From positions 1 through 64,000 of the forward strand of contig NZ_JACEFB010000019.1 of NCBI RefSeq assembly GCF_013694095.1: 64,000 nucleotides of DNA, given 5' to 3'. Under the pieces are notes generated by a model, which saw nothing but the letters and a program-made list of their open reading frames with translations, did no database searches and was not told where the DNA came from. The position numbers and the translations under genes are program-made. Positions 17,812 to 27,153 of the stretch are shown in pieces. The stretch comes from Thermogemmata fonticola (lineage in GTDB: Bacteria; Planctomycetota; Planctomycetia; Gemmatales; Gemmataceae). Within the stretch, counting starts at the first letter, position 1. Each line of letters opens with the position of its first letter.

Positions 17812-18321
17812 TCAGGGCAGGGTTTCCTCCGGAGCCGAGATAGAATCCTGGAGAGCGGCTAGCTGTTCGGCGTAGTCTCGCAGGGCAGCTTGGGCCGCCG
17901 ACGAGAACTCCGACGCTCCTTCGATGTCGAACCGCATGACACCGAACGGTTCCCGCGGATCGATGTAAACCCGCAGGTCCAGCCAGCGGCCTTGCAGCTC
18001 GTAGGTCAGCCAGCCGGCTTGGAGTGGTTCATAACGGCCTTCCGGAGGACCGACGAGGACAGTGGTGTCGGGACGCTCCGGAGTGACCAGGCGGCTGACT
18101 TGCCGGACAGTTTCCTTGAGTTGTTCGGCGACCAGGGGTGGAGGCGGGGCCAACTCCCAATCACGCTCTTCCAGCCGGTAGTAAGGAACAACTCCATCCA
18201 AGGTGTAACGTAACTCCAGGCGGCTTGCTCCGTCTTGCAAGGCGGTCAGAATCAATACATGTAAGTAGCGGTGAGCAGATGGTTCCGCCAGTAACTGCTC
18301 GGCTGAAACATAGCGGAGCAT
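17812..18321 (-). CDS. Small protein resembling the non-catalytic domain of GspE/PilB ATPases
   Basis: This 169-residue protein has no signal peptide and no Walker motif. The stretch VLILTALQDGASRLELRYTLDGVVPYY is arranged like the segment of type II/IV secretion ATPases that reads A...GASDIHLEP...YRIDGVL, and the middle contains LVAEQLKETVRQVSRL, as in those proteins. The second half (LDLRVYIDPREPFGVMRFDIEG) is unrelated to an ATPase core. I infer a stand-alone relative of that domain; confidence in the family is low, confidence that it is a gene is good. It is on the same strand as the kinase gene 78 bases downstream and may be co-transcribed with it. Confidence 0.7.
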   Translation of the reverse strand: MLRYVSAEQLLAEPSAHRYLHVLILTALQDGASRLELRYTLDGVVPYYRLEERDWELAPPPPLVAEQLKETVRQVSRLVTPERPDTTVLVGPPEGRYEPLQAGWLTYELQGRWLDLRVYIDPREPFGVMRFDIEGASEFSSAAQAALRDYAEQLAALQDSISAPEETLP

Positions 18322-18474
18322 GTTGAAACCTCAGTAAGTTTGCGGGGGATGGGGTGAAGTTGCCAGCGGCTTGCCCCGATCCTTCATGGGCCTGGATTTG
18401 CTGGTCCCAGGGAAAGCAGAAGGCGGCATTACCCTAGAGGTCAGCATCCCCCCTTTCAAGATTGGGGCAGTCTT

Positions 18475-21400
18475 TCAACGTTCTGGGGGTAGGCTCCATT
18501 GAGCCGGGGAGTTTGGGGGAGTATGCAAAGTGATGCGCAGGGGAGTTTTCCGCTGGGAGCGGTCGATCACGAAGGCTAAGGTGACTGGTCCCTGCGCGAG
18601 CTTCAAATCCGTGACACTTTGCAGAGCGATCGGTTGACCCTGGACGAACAAGGTCAGGCCGGTGGTGTCGTTGCAGCGGAGATGGAGGTGCCCGGGGCTG
18701 GTGATCAACAGGTGGGTGCGGACGACACTTTGCGGGGCGCTCTTGTTCCAGACGGTGAATGTGGGCACTTCTTGCAGAGGCAAATCTCCTTGAACCAAGG
18801 TATAGAGCGTGGTCCAGCTCAAGCGGGACTGGGGTAGTGCGGCGATGGCGACCCGTTCGCGCCGCAATTGCTGCAAATTCGCAGGTGTGGCTTCTAGCAC
18901 TTCCCACGTTCGGATGACCGGTTCGATCGAGGGGGCATAGGGTGTGCCGACCTTGCCTAACTGGGCCAGAAACGCGACTAGATCGAGCAATTCCTGTTGG
19001 CTGAGGGAGTCCACGAGTCCTTCCGGCATGAGGGAAGGAGCGGGCGTCCGTTCGAGGATGTCCGCCAGAGGTAGGGAGAGGATTTTGTCTTCTGGGGTCC
19101 GCAGGAAAAGCCGCCCTTCTGCCTGGCGGACGGGGATGCCCAAATAGACCTTTTCATCGGCTGTCACGATCCGTTGGGCGTGATACCCTTCCTTGACCGC
19201 TTTGTTGGGAATCAGCAAAGATTCGACCAGATAATCGACAGGGGCGCTGGCTCCGATACTGGACAGATCGGGGCCTACCTTTCCTCCGGCGCCAGCAATC
19301 GCATGGCAGGAGAAGCACTGTAACTCCTTGAGTCGGAAGATACGCTCGCCTTGGGCGGGGTTTCCCTGCCGGCTTGCAGCAGCGGCAAGAGCTTGGATTT
19401 GTTCGGGGGTTGGAGCAGGGCGGGGCTGATCCAGCCCTCCCGCACGCCGCAACGCTTCGCGCAGGGAAGGCAAGTCTTGGCCGGAGTTCCGGATAGCTTG
19501 CAGGCCGAGACGGGCGGCCTCGGGGGAAATTTTCGCTCCTTTCAACGCTTGGAGCAAAGCGGCGGGACCGCTGCGGCGCTGGAGAAAGGCAGTAAAGCCT
19601 CCGATTAGTTCCGGCGGCGGAGAGGTAAGTTGGCAAAGGGGAATTGCCCGTTGGGCGGCGGCTTGGAGGTCCAATTGCGACAAGGCGATGACAGCGTGGA
19701 TGCGGATGGCGGGGGATGAACCGTGCTCGGCGATCCGTTCCAAGTCCTGCTTGGCTTGCGGATCGGCGAAGGCGGCGAGGGCCGTGAAAACGGCGGGCAG
19801 GGTTGCTGGGGAAGGCGGCCTCTCAGGGGCAGAACTGGGGAGGGAGGGTCGGTGGGCCGGTTCCACGGCCGCCATAGCCCAGGCGCGCAAAGTGGAACGC
19901 AGAGCCTGGACCCGCCAGTGCCCCACGAGGCGGTACACCGCAGGTTCCTCTTCACCCAGGGGTAACAGAGCTTGGAGCAACCGCGCGGCCTCCGCGGGAG
20001 CCGGAATTTTGCGGGAGAGCACGCTTTCCTCCACTTGGCGCATGAGGCGGGCGGCCCGCTCCCAGGATTCCCCGGATGACCTTTGGCCCGGCGGAGTCGA
20101 AATCAGCCCGGCGGCGACCTCCAATGCCCGCTGCACATCCTCTGCTTCTCCGATACCGATCAGGAGCAGCAGGAGTTCATCCGCTTGGCGCGGATCGAGA
20201 GACTCGCGGCGGAGCAGTTGCCGCAAGGGGGTAAGGACTTCTCGGCTTCCGACAGCTTGCAGGGCAAAACTCAGGTGGGCGGTTCGGCCGGCGAAGGTCA
20301 AGCGTCCGGCTTGGAAGGCGGGGAGCCAGGAAGGAGCCAATTCGCGGACGGTCAGCCAGAGGGCGTAATCAAGCACGGGGTCCATCGGCTGGTCCAGCGC
20401 GAGCAGGGCAATTTCCACAGCCTGGGGATCGGCTAGGCGAGACAAGGCGCGGATCGCTTCCAGACGGACGCGGGGGGACTCATCCGTCACAGCACGACGG
20501 AGCCGTTGTAACTGCTCGGCCAGCGGTGCGGTGCTCTCCCCTGCGATTCGCACCGCAGCGGCTCGGATTGCGGGCAGCGGGGAAGACAAGGCTCGCAACA
20601 ACGTTTGCTCGGCCAGGCGGCGCTCCGCCTCCGTCCATCTGCCTTGAGCGTTCGCGGAAGGGGAGGTGCGGAACGCCCCGAGTCCCTGATAAAGCCACAG
20701 ACATTCCAGAAGTTGCTGGGGGTACTCAGGGGCTTTGGGGTCGAGGCGGCGGACGTGTTCGCTCAGAGCAGGTAGAACGGCTTCCGCGCCGCGCTCGAAA
20801 AGAACACGGCGGGCTTGGTCGCGCGTCCACTGTTCCGGGTCGGATAGCCGTTGCAACAGGGCCGCGTTTGAGGCGGAGACCAGTTCGGGCCGGGGGACTA
20901 AGGGCCGGTTGGCCACCGTGACACGCCAGATGCGACCGTGGGTTTTGTCCCGGCGCGGATCGCGGAAATCCACCTCGCCATGTTGGATGATCGGGTTATA
21001 CCAGTCGGCAATGTAGAGGGCGCCATCCGGTCCCATTTTGACATCCACAGGCCGAAAGGCGGGATGGCTGCTTTTGATCACTTCCGGCATCTCACGGCTG
21101 GCAAAAGTCGAGCCATTGTCAGAAACTTTGAACCGGCAGACCCGGTGGCCGCGGAAGTCGCAGGTAATGAGGTCGCCCTGCCAGTCGTCCGGGAAGTGCC
21201 GGCCGCTGATGATCTCCAAGCCGCAATGTTTTGGACTGCCCGGATTGAGGCCATGCAAGATACGCTGGGCATGGGGGCCTTGGGCGGTGGGATAATAGGC
21301 GCCGGGGATGCCGTGGGTGATCCCTTCCCCGTTGGCACCGTCCGTAAGGAACGATTGGCCGTAACGGTCGAATGCATGGCCCCAAGGGTTGATGAAGCCG

Positions 21401-22068
21401 CGCAGAAAGACTTCCAATTCACCCGTAGGGGGGCGGAAGCGCCAAGCACCGCCAGCATTGAGACGCTGGACGCCGTAGGGCGTCTCCACGTGCGAGTGGA
21501 TGTAAATCGATTGGTGGAAAAAGAGACTGCCGTCCGGTCCCCAGCGGAAGGTGTGCAGAATATGGTGGGTGTCCTCCGTACCAAAGCCTGACAGCAGGAC
21601 GCGGACGCGATCCGCTTTTCCCCCCGGCTTTGACGCGGAAAGATGGACCAACTCGGTGCTGTTAGCGACATAGGCCCCGCCGTCGCCTGGCAGAACCCCC
21701 GTAGGGATCAGCAATTTGTCGGCAAAAACGGTCGTTTTGTCAGCCCGGCCATCGCCGTTGGTGTCTTCCAAAATGATGATTTTGTCGTTGGCGGCTTCAC
21801 CCGGTCGGAGTTGTGGATAGGTTTCGCTGGTGGCTACCCACAGCCGGCCTTGTGGATCGAAGTTCATCTGGATGGGCTTGGCCAGCATCGGGTCCGCGGC
21901 AAAAAGCTGGACTTCCAGTCCCGGCGGGAGGACGAAGGTCCGGCGCTCCAGCTCCGGGTCAGGGTCCGGTACCTGGGCGTTGGCTTGGGCCCAGACTGCT
22001 CCTGGCGACAGAATACCTGCGACGATGAAGCTGCTGATCCAAACGATGCGAAATCGGTACATTGTCAT
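18475..22068 (-). CDS. PVC-type dehydrogenase/HEAT/cytochrome c protein
   Basis: The product has about 1197 residues from the ATG at 22068 (an ATG two codons later is equally possible). A signal peptide (WISSFIVAGILSPGAVWAQA) is followed by a six-bladed-propeller region similar to membrane-bound dehydrogenases (LPPGLEVQLFAADPMLAKP, KMGPDGALYIADWYNPII, ending about residue 430), a long HEAT-repeat helical region (to about 880), and a class I cytochrome c domain. The single haem site CFSCH lies at 19303-19317, about residue 918, with the axial Met probably in SLMPEG further on. A C-terminal beta-rich domain closes the protein. This architecture is a hallmark of Planctomycetes-Verrucomicrobia periplasmic oxidoreductases thought to act in carbohydrate degradation. 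An SGNH-like gene lies immediately upstream on the same strand. Confidence 0.93.
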   Translation of the reverse strand: MTMYRFRIVWISSFIVAGILSPGAVWAQANAQVPDPDPELERRTFVLPPGLEVQLFAADPMLAKPIQMNFDPQGRLWVATSETYPQLRPGEAANDKIIILEDTNGDGRADKTTVFADKLLIPTGVLPGDGGAYVANSTELVHLSASKPGGKADRVRVLLSGFGTEDTHHILHTFRWGPDGSLFFHQSIYIHSHVETPYGVQRLNAGGAWRFRPPTGELEVFLRGFINPWGHAFDRYGQSFLTDGANGEGITHGIPGAYYPTAQGPHAQRILHGLNPGSPKHCGLEIISGRHFPDDWQGDLITCDFRGHRVCRFKVSDNGSTFASREMPEVIKSSHPAFRPVDVKMGPDGALYIADWYNPIIQHGEVDFRDPRRDKTHGRIWRVTVANRPLVPRPELVSASNAALLQRLSDPEQWTRDQARRVLFERGAEAVLPALSEHVRRLDPKAPEYPQQLLECLWLYQGLGAFRTSPSANAQGRWTEAERRLAEQTLLRALSSPLPAIRAAAVRIAGESTAPLAEQLQRLRRAVTDESPRVRLEAIRALSRLADPQAVEIALLALDQPMDPVLDYALWLTVRELAPSWLPAFQAGRLTFAGRTAHLSFALQAVGSREVLTPLRQLLRRESLDPRQADELLLLLIGIGEAEDVQRALEVAAGLISTPPGQRSSGESWERAARLMRQVEESVLSRKIPAPAEAARLLQALLPLGEEEPAVYRLVGHWRVQALRSTLRAWAMAAVEPAHRPSLPSSAPERPPSPATLPAVFTALAAFADPQAKQDLERIAEHGSSPAIRIHAVIALSQLDLQAAAQRAIPLCQLTSPPPELIGGFTAFLQRRSGPAALLQALKGAKISPEAARLGLQAIRNSGQDLPSLREALRRAGGLDQPRPAPTPEQIQALAAAASRQGNPAQGERIFRLKELQCFSCHAIAGAGGKVGPDLSSIGASAPVDYLVESLLIPNKAVKEGYHAQRIVTADEKVYLGIPVRQAEGRLFLRTPEDKILSLPLADILERTPAPSLMPEGLVDSLSQQELLDLVAFLAQLGKVGTPYAPSIEPVIRTWEVLEATPANLQQLRRERVAIAALPQSRLSWTTLYTLVQGDLPLQEVPTFTVWNKSAPQSVVRTHLLITSPGHLHLRCNDTTGLTLFVQGQPIALQSVTDLKLAQGPVTLAFVIDRSQRKTPLRITLHTPPNSPAQWSLPPER

Positions 22069-22130
22069 GGCGATGTCATCCAGCGGTATCATCCAATCGT
22101 AGCACCTCATCGAGGGGATAGAGGGCCGGT

Positions 22131-22180
22131 GTGCCAGTATTTCTAGCAAAGCCAGTGTGCCAGTATCTCCAGCAAAGGCA
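22131..22180. repeat. Tandem direct repeat, 24 bp, period 26
   Basis: Two copies of a 24-base unit beginning GTGCCAGTAT occupy 22131-22154 and 22157-22180, with three mismatches. They lie between the stop of the SGNH-like gene and the start of the cytochrome gene. They may be an operator, an RNA-level element in a shared transcript, or a slippage product. Confidence 0.7.
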
Positions 22181-22186
22181 GAAGGT

Positions 22187-23230
22187 TCAGGGGCGTGCCA
22201 ATTGCTGGCGAAGCTGGTCGATGCGGGTCTCGGCTTGTTCGATGAGCGGGTCGAACGCCGCTACCTCTTTGGCATTCTTGCCTTGCTCGTGCTTGCGGAA
22301 GCCGAAGAGGTAGGTTTCGTTCTGGGGGCGCCAGCGGTGGAAGAACAGCGTGTTTTTTGCGACGATGGCCTCACGGAGGGGTTCGCAGCGTTCGGGGGAA
22401 TGTTGAGCCGGCGTTATGCCGAGAGCAGACAGGAACCAGGAGGCGGTGAGACGGTAACCGGTGGCGGTTAGATGCAGGCCATACTCGCTGACCGGTTCAG
22501 GGACATCAGAAAGTCGGGCGGCAGCAGCCTCCGCTTGCTCCAGGAGAGGATACAGATCCGCGCATACTAGACCTCGCCGGGCTGCAACCGCCTGAACGAC
22601 TTGCCCGTAGCGGCGGCGGTGCGCGTTGATGGCAGTCGGATCAAACCCGGCAAAAGGCCGCTGAGCCTGGGGTGTCAGTAGCACCATTCGCGCTCCAGAC
22701 GGCTGCAAGGCATCCAGCAGCTTTTCCAATCCTTTCTCGAAGTCGGCGAGTCCCGCCTCACCGGCGTAGGCTTCATTCCCGCCGTAGTGGAGCAGAATGA
22801 CGGTCGGCTGTAACGCCAACGTTTGGTCTACGATTTGGCGGAGGCGGTAAGTCGGATTGGCGAACTCGAAGCGGCCTCGCGATTCGCCGGTGACCGTATC
22901 CCCGCTCCATCCCAGATTGCGGACCCGCAGTCGCAAGTGACTATGGGCTGCCACCAAGGCCGTTTCCCAATAACCCCAGCGCTGCTCCCGCTCGATGAGC
23001 GTCCCGCCCAAAAGTACGATGCGATCACCGTCTTTGAGACGTAGCCTCTTACCCTCCGGCTTCTCGCTGCTGGCAGCAGAAACCTTCGCAGCCTGAAGAA
23101 GCGGAGAAGCGACAGCAGGTCCTGCCACAGACGGCCAGGATAGGTTCCCAGCAGTACCACTCTGCATCGCCGCGATGCTGAAAGCCAGGAGAGCGATGAG
23201 TATACAAGCTCCGGTGATACGCCTACGCAT
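22187..23230 (-). CDS. SGNH/GDSL-like exported protein with altered nucleophile block
   Basis: The 347-residue protein starts with a signal peptide ([19 protein letters not shown]). The SGNH fold is recognisable: block I region [17 protein letters not shown] (about 68-83), block II-like [11 protein letters not shown] (105-114), block [13 protein letters not shown] (148-157) and block [12 protein letters not shown] near 290-300. In block I the usual G-D-S is G-G-T, with Thr77 at the nucleophile position, so ordinary hydrolase chemistry is doubtful. In planctomycetes such proteins often occur with the cytochrome/dehydrogenase proteins, as here, where it lies 118 bases upstream on the same strand. 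Likely role: binding or deacetylation of polysaccharide side groups, unproven. Confidence 0.85.
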   Translation of the reverse strand: MRRRITGACILIALLAFSIAAMQSGTAGNLSWPSVAGPAVASPLLQAAKVSAASSEKPEGKRLRLKDGDRIVLLGGTLIEREQRWGYWETALVAAHSHLRLRVRNLGWSGDTVTGESRGRFEFANPTYRLRQIVDQTLALQPTVILLHYGGNEAYAGEAGLADFEKGLEKLLDALQPSGARMVLLTPQAQRPFAGFDPTAINAHRRRYGQVVQAVAARRGLVCADLYPLLEQAEAAAARLSDVPEPVSEYGLHLTATGYRLTASWFLSALGITPAQHSPERCEPLREAIVAKNTLFFHRWRPQNETYLFGFRKHEQGKNAKEVAAFDPLIEQAETRIDQLRQQLARP

Positions 23231-23349
23231 GATCCGGTCTCTCCGCTAGGACCAGGGAGGCGGCTCTTCGATGAGCAAGTGCCCCGCGGTTGGCCTGTGC
23301 AGTCCTATTATGCGTCAACCTGGCAGGGGATGCCACCCTGCACGGACCG

Positions 23350-24261
23350 CTATTTCTCGAAGAGAGCGGCGACAAAAGCTTCCGGATCGAACGGCTCCAG
23401 ATCATCAAGTTGCTCGCCGACTCCGACAAACTTGACTGGTAATCCCAATTTTTGCTTGATAGTGAAGATCGCGCCGCCTTTGGCTGTGCCATCCAGTTTG
23501 GTCAGTATGATGCCGGTGCAGTGGACGGATTTAGAGAATTGCTCGGCCTGAGCCAGGGCGTTCTGCCCCGTCGTGGCATCGAGCACCAGTAACACTTCAT
23601 GGGGGGCACCCGGAATCTGCCGGGCGACGACGTTATGGATTTTTTCCAGTTCTTTCATCAGGTGAGTCTGGGTGTGAAGCCGGCCAGCAGTATCGACGAT
23701 CAGGACATCGTAACCGCGGGCTTTGGCGCGCTCACAGGCATCGAACGCCACAGCGGCAGGGTTCGCTCCCTGTTGTTGCTTGACGATGTCGCAACCGAGG
23801 CGTTGAGCCCAGACTGTCAGTTGTTCCACGGCAGCAGCCCGGAAGGTGTCACAGGCAGCTAAAAGCACTTTCTTTCCTTGATCTTGCAGATATTTAGCCA
23901 GCTTGGCGATGGAGGTGGTCTTGCCCGAACCATTCACACCCGCGATCAGGATGACCGTGGGTCGAGTGGCGGACCAGCGAATCCCCCGATCCTCGTTCCC
24001 CAGAAGTTCCCGCAACTGCTGCTGGACGAAGGCTTCGACCTCTCCGGTGATCTCCTTGTCCCGGAAGGCCTGCCGCACGCGCTCCACGATCTGAGTGGTT
24101 GCCTGAGTTCCCACATCAGCTAAATACAAGCGTTTTTCCAGTTCATCGAGAAAAGCCTGATCGACCTTCCCCTTGCCCCGGAGCAGGTCGAAGACTCCGG
24201 CGAATACGCCTTTGGTCTTGGCCAATCCGGACCGGATTTTCTGCGAGAGCCAGCGTAACAT
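23350..24261 (-). CDS. ftsY: Signal recognition particle receptor FtsY
   Basis: FtsY is the membrane-associated SRP receptor GTPase that docks ribosome-nascent chain complexes at the translocon. The 303-residue protein contains the N domain (about 1-90) and the G domain with P-loop [15 protein letters not shown] (about 112), DTAGR (about 196), [10 protein letters not shown] (about 258) and a closing [22 protein letters not shown]. The acidic A domain found in E. coli is absent, as in many phyla; the N-terminus instead is a short basic/hydrophobic stretch ([18 protein letters not shown]) that could bind the membrane. It stands alone on the minus strand, with an unusual tandem repeat 180-255 bases upstream. 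Confidence 0.97.
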   Translation of the reverse strand: MLRWLSQKIRSGLAKTKGVFAGVFDLLRGKGKVDQAFLDELEKRLYLADVGTQATTQIVERVRQAFRDKEITGEVEAFVQQQLRELLGNEDRGIRWSATRPTVILIAGVNGSGKTTSIAKLAKYLQDQGKKVLLAACDTFRAAAVEQLTVWAQRLGCDIVKQQQGANPAAVAFDACERAKARGYDVLIVDTAGRLHTQTHLMKELEKIHNVVARQIPGAPHEVLLVLDATTGQNALAQAEQFSKSVHCTGIILTKLDGTAKGGAIFTIKQKLGLPVKFVGVGEQLDDLEPFDPEAFVAALFEK

Positions 24262-24687
24262 GAATGCCCTTCCGCCTGAGGCGATGATCTTAAAATCCCG
24301 GAAAACGAAAGCGGTGCCACCTCTCCCATCGGCGATCCTATTAGCGATGACGGCAGCATTCCTCCATCCGGGACATCTGTATCAATTTCCGTCTCGACTC
24401 ACCACTGTACAAACCGCTTCCTTCCTCGTTTCCTTCATTCCCCATTGTACTCCCTGGATCCGATTGCACTCTCTGATCCGCTCGTACTCCCCGGACCCTA
24501 TTGTACTCTCGGCGGGATGTCTCATGATGGCAGAGCGTCGATAGCTGTGAGGCGAGGCGGGGTGTGGCTCAGGGGACCAAGAGAAGAGATTGGGGGAGAA
24601 GTGAGGGGAGAAGCCGACCGGTTGTACGAATGGCCGAGGTTGGATGGACGGCGGACTGGCATGATCCGGCGAGTGGACCGGCGGCGG
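24262..24687. other. Intergenic region upstream of ftsY
   Basis: The 426-base spacer shows no gene. It contains the tandem array described separately at 24444-24516. The ftsY promoter should lie here, since ftsY is transcribed leftwards from 24261. Confidence 0.5.
24444..24516. repeat. Four imperfect tandem units of 17-19 bp
   Basis: The units ATTGTACTCCCTGGATCCG (24444-24462), ATTGCACTCTCTGATCCG (24463-24480), CTCGTACTCCCCGGACCCT (24481-24499) and ATTGTACTCTCGGCGGG (24500-24516) share a YTSGTACTC-like core. They lie upstream of ftsY and just downstream of the amidohydrolase-like gene's stop. Confidence 0.7.
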
Positions 24688-25593
24688 TCAGGGGGAAAGA
24701 AACTCTTCCGTATAGAGGGCGATGGCGGTGGCCAGGTCGCGGGCTGTTTGCCGCCATCGTCCCTGTTCTCGCAGGCGCAAGCCGATTTCTACCTGAATGG
24801 CATCGATGCCGTAATCGGTGTGGCTGCCATAGGTGGCGACGATGTACCCTCCCTGATAGTTGGAGATTTCGCGCGTTTTCACGTCGGCGAGGCAGTCCGG
24901 CAGGATTTTGTATCCTTGTCGTTGCAGATAGCCGAAGAGGCCATGTTTGCCGACCAGGGCAGCCCAACCGTGGCAGTCGAGGAGCCGCCGCACTGTCCGG
25001 CCATTGAGGGTGCCGCGGCAGATGGCTTCGGGGTATTCGCCTTGGCCGTGGATGTCCAGAAGTAGTCCGCAATGCCAGCGCCGTCGCACTTGCTGGCACG
25101 CCGCCGCTACGGAACGATGATAGTATTCATAGACAACCTTGGCGCTGCGGGACTCGTAAGCCCGTTCAGCGGGCCGATTCACATCGAGGAACTTGCGGTC
25201 AAAGCGGGCCAGAATGAGCCAGGGCTTACCGCGGAGTTGCCGTTCCAGCTCGATGACGCAGGCCGCCGCGAGTTCTGCAGTCCAAGCGTCCCGCACAGTT
25301 TGGAAGTCGGACAAACCGCGCCCTTGCCGTTCCACAGCTTGAGGAATCGGCAAGGTGCCGCCATGGGGCACGGACAGAATGATGGGCAAGGTCCCGTGTT
25401 CTACGGTGACCAGTTCGCGAAGCGTTTCTGGAGGCAGAGGTGGTTCCGCGGGGTCTGGCTGGAAATGAGCGAAAGCGGTAGACGGAACCCTATTCTCCGA
25501 GCTGACGAGATTATGGAACGGAGCATCTCCGCGGGAAATGAGAGGAGGAACCATCAGAGCCAGGGTCAGAGCGCGTATACCAGCAATGCGCAC
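24688..25593 (-). CDS. Exported N-formylglutamate amidohydrolase-like protein
   Basis: The start is a GTG at 25593 with GGAG eight bases upstream (a TTG two codons earlier is less likely). About 301 residues. An N-terminal hydrophobic segment (GIRALTLALMVPPLISRG) suggests secretion. The N-formylglutamate amidohydrolase/HutG superfamily is indicated by ILSVPHGG, the RFDRKFLDVNR stretch, and DIHGQG, which carry the expected zinc ligands and catalytic residues. Family members hydrolyse N-formyl or N-acyl glutamate and some act on other acyl substrates. No histidine-utilisation gene is nearby, so the natural substrate is open. It lies 48 bases downstream of leuC on the same strand and may share its transcript. 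Confidence 0.78.
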   Translation of the reverse strand: MRIAGIRALTLALMVPPLISRGDAPFHNLVSSENRVPSTAFAHFQPDPAEPPLPPETLRELVTVEHGTLPIILSVPHGGTLPIPQAVERQGRGLSDFQTVRDAWTAELAAACVIELERQLRGKPWLILARFDRKFLDVNRPAERAYESRSAKVVYEYYHRSVAAACQQVRRRWHCGLLLDIHGQGEYPEAICRGTLNGRTVRRLLDCHGWAALVGKHGLFGYLQRQGYKILPDCLADVKTREISNYQGGYIVATYGSHTDYGIDAIQVEIGLRLREQGRWRQTARDLATAIALYTEEFLSP

Positions 25594-25641
25594 AGGCAAA
25601 GCTCCACAAAGCTCAAGCGATAACGGGACCAGTGATGCCGG

Positions 25642-26949
25642 TCAGCTCAGCCAGTCGCGGGGATCAGCGATGGCACCGGCCAGGGCGCTTGCCGCAACCG
25701 TCAGGGGTGAAGCCAGGAAGACACGCGCCTCCTTGTGTCCCATCCGTCCGGGGAAATTGCGGTTGGTTGTGCTGATGCAGGAGAGGGGGGCGTTGAGCCG
25801 GCCGAAGGTGTCGGCAGGTCCTCCCAGGCACGCCGCGCAACTCGGATCGCCAATTTTCGCGCCGGCATTCAGGAAAATCTCCCGCAGGGTTTGGCCGTTG
25901 AGCCGCTCTCGGTCCAAACCTTGGGCCACCTCGGTCGTAGCCGGCACAACAAACGTATCAATCTTGACGCTCTTGCCTTGAAGCAGCCGGGCAGCCGCTC
26001 GGAAGTCGGTCAGCTTGCCACCCGTGCAACTGCCAATGTAGGCCCGGTCCAGCTTCGTTCCTTTGACCTGCGAAATCGGAGCCTTGTTGTCCGGGGAGTG
26101 AGGCTGAGCTACGAGAGGTTCCAATCGAGTGACATCGAAAACATACTCGGCGGCATAGCGAGCATCCGGGTCGGAATAGACCGGCGTAAAACTCTTACCG
26201 CTTTTATTGCGGCTGCGGACATAATCCAGGGTGACGGCATCCGGGGCAATGACGCCGTTTTTTCCGCCGGCCTCGATCACCATGTTACACAGGGTCATGC
26301 GCTCTTCAATGTTGAGGGCGAAGACCGCCTCACCGTCGAATTCCATCGCCTTGTAGGTTGCGCCATCACAGCCGATTTCGCCGATGACGGCGAGGATGAG
26401 GTCCTTGGCCATCAGGTAAGGGGGCAACTGTCCGTGGAAGATGAAGCGAAGTGTCGGCGGGACTTTCAGCCAAAGTTTGCCGGTACCCATGACGAAGCCC
26501 GCTTCGGTGTTGCCGATGCCCGTGGCAAACTCTCCAAATGCGCCGGCGGTACAAGTATGGCTATCCGTGCCCAGGAGCACTTCGCCGGGACGGGTGTGGC
26601 CTTCCTCCGGTAAGGCAATATGGCAGACCCCTTTGTACCGGGGCGTGCCGACATCGTAGAAGTATGGCAAGTCTTGTTCCCGTGCGAACTCCCGCAGAAT
26701 ATCCACATTCCGGTGGGCCATGGCATCCTGCGTGAAAATGTAATGGTCCGGTATAATGACCACTTTGTGGCGATCCCACACCTTGGCCTGCGGCCCGAAA
26801 TGTTTTTTGAAGACTCCGATAGTTCCTGGCCCGCAGACATCATGGGTCATCAACACATCGACGTTCACCCAGACATTCTCGCCCGGCTGAACACCCTCTT
26901 TTCCGGCGGCACGGGCCAGAATCTTTTCTGTCATCGTCATCGCTGGCAT
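25642..26949 (-). CDS. leuC: 3-isopropylmalate dehydratase large subunit (LeuC/HacA type)
   Basis: LeuC catalyses isomerisation of 2- to 3-isopropylmalate with a [4Fe-4S] cluster, in leucine synthesis. At 435 residues it fits the shorter LeuC2-type large subunit. Cluster ligands are visible as TDSHTC, GSCTGG and SCAACLGG; ANRNFPGRMG is represented by TTNRNFPGRMGHK near 380. The ribosome site AAGGAAGG precedes the ATG. No leuD follows or precedes it in the window, although the small subunit normally is adjacent, so it must be encoded elsewhere. A homoaconitase or related hydro-lyase activity cannot be excluded from sequence reading alone. Confidence 0.92.
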   Translation of the reverse strand: MPAMTMTEKILARAAGKEGVQPGENVWVNVDVLMTHDVCGPGTIGVFKKHFGPQAKVWDRHKVVIIPDHYIFTQDAMAHRNVDILREFAREQDLPYFYDVGTPRYKGVCHIALPEEGHTRPGEVLLGTDSHTCTAGAFGEFATGIGNTEAGFVMGTGKLWLKVPPTLRFIFHGQLPPYLMAKDLILAVIGEIGCDGATYKAMEFDGEAVFALNIEERMTLCNMVIEAGGKNGVIAPDAVTLDYVRSRNKSGKSFTPVYSDPDARYAAEYVFDVTRLEPLVAQPHSPDNKAPISQVKGTKLDRAYIGSCTGGKLTDFRAAARLLQGKSVKIDTFVVPATTEVAQGLDRERLNGQTLREIFLNAGAKIGDPSCAACLGGPADTFGRLNAPLSCISTTNRNFPGRMGHKEARVFLASPLTVAASALAGAIADPRDWLS

Positions 26950-27153
26950 AGACCGGACCCTTCCTTCGTGAACCGAGCTTGTCGGTGGGTTTGCGGGGTT
27001 CGTTGCCCCTTCGTGTTCTGCCGTTGTTGGCCTTTGCCGTCATTGTAGCAAGCGTTTGCCAGGGACGAGAGCAGGCTGTACTTACGCCTCGTGGTCAAGC
27101 CGCCGAAATTGGCTGCTATTTGGAACAACGTGGCGGATGGTCGCGGAGTCGCC

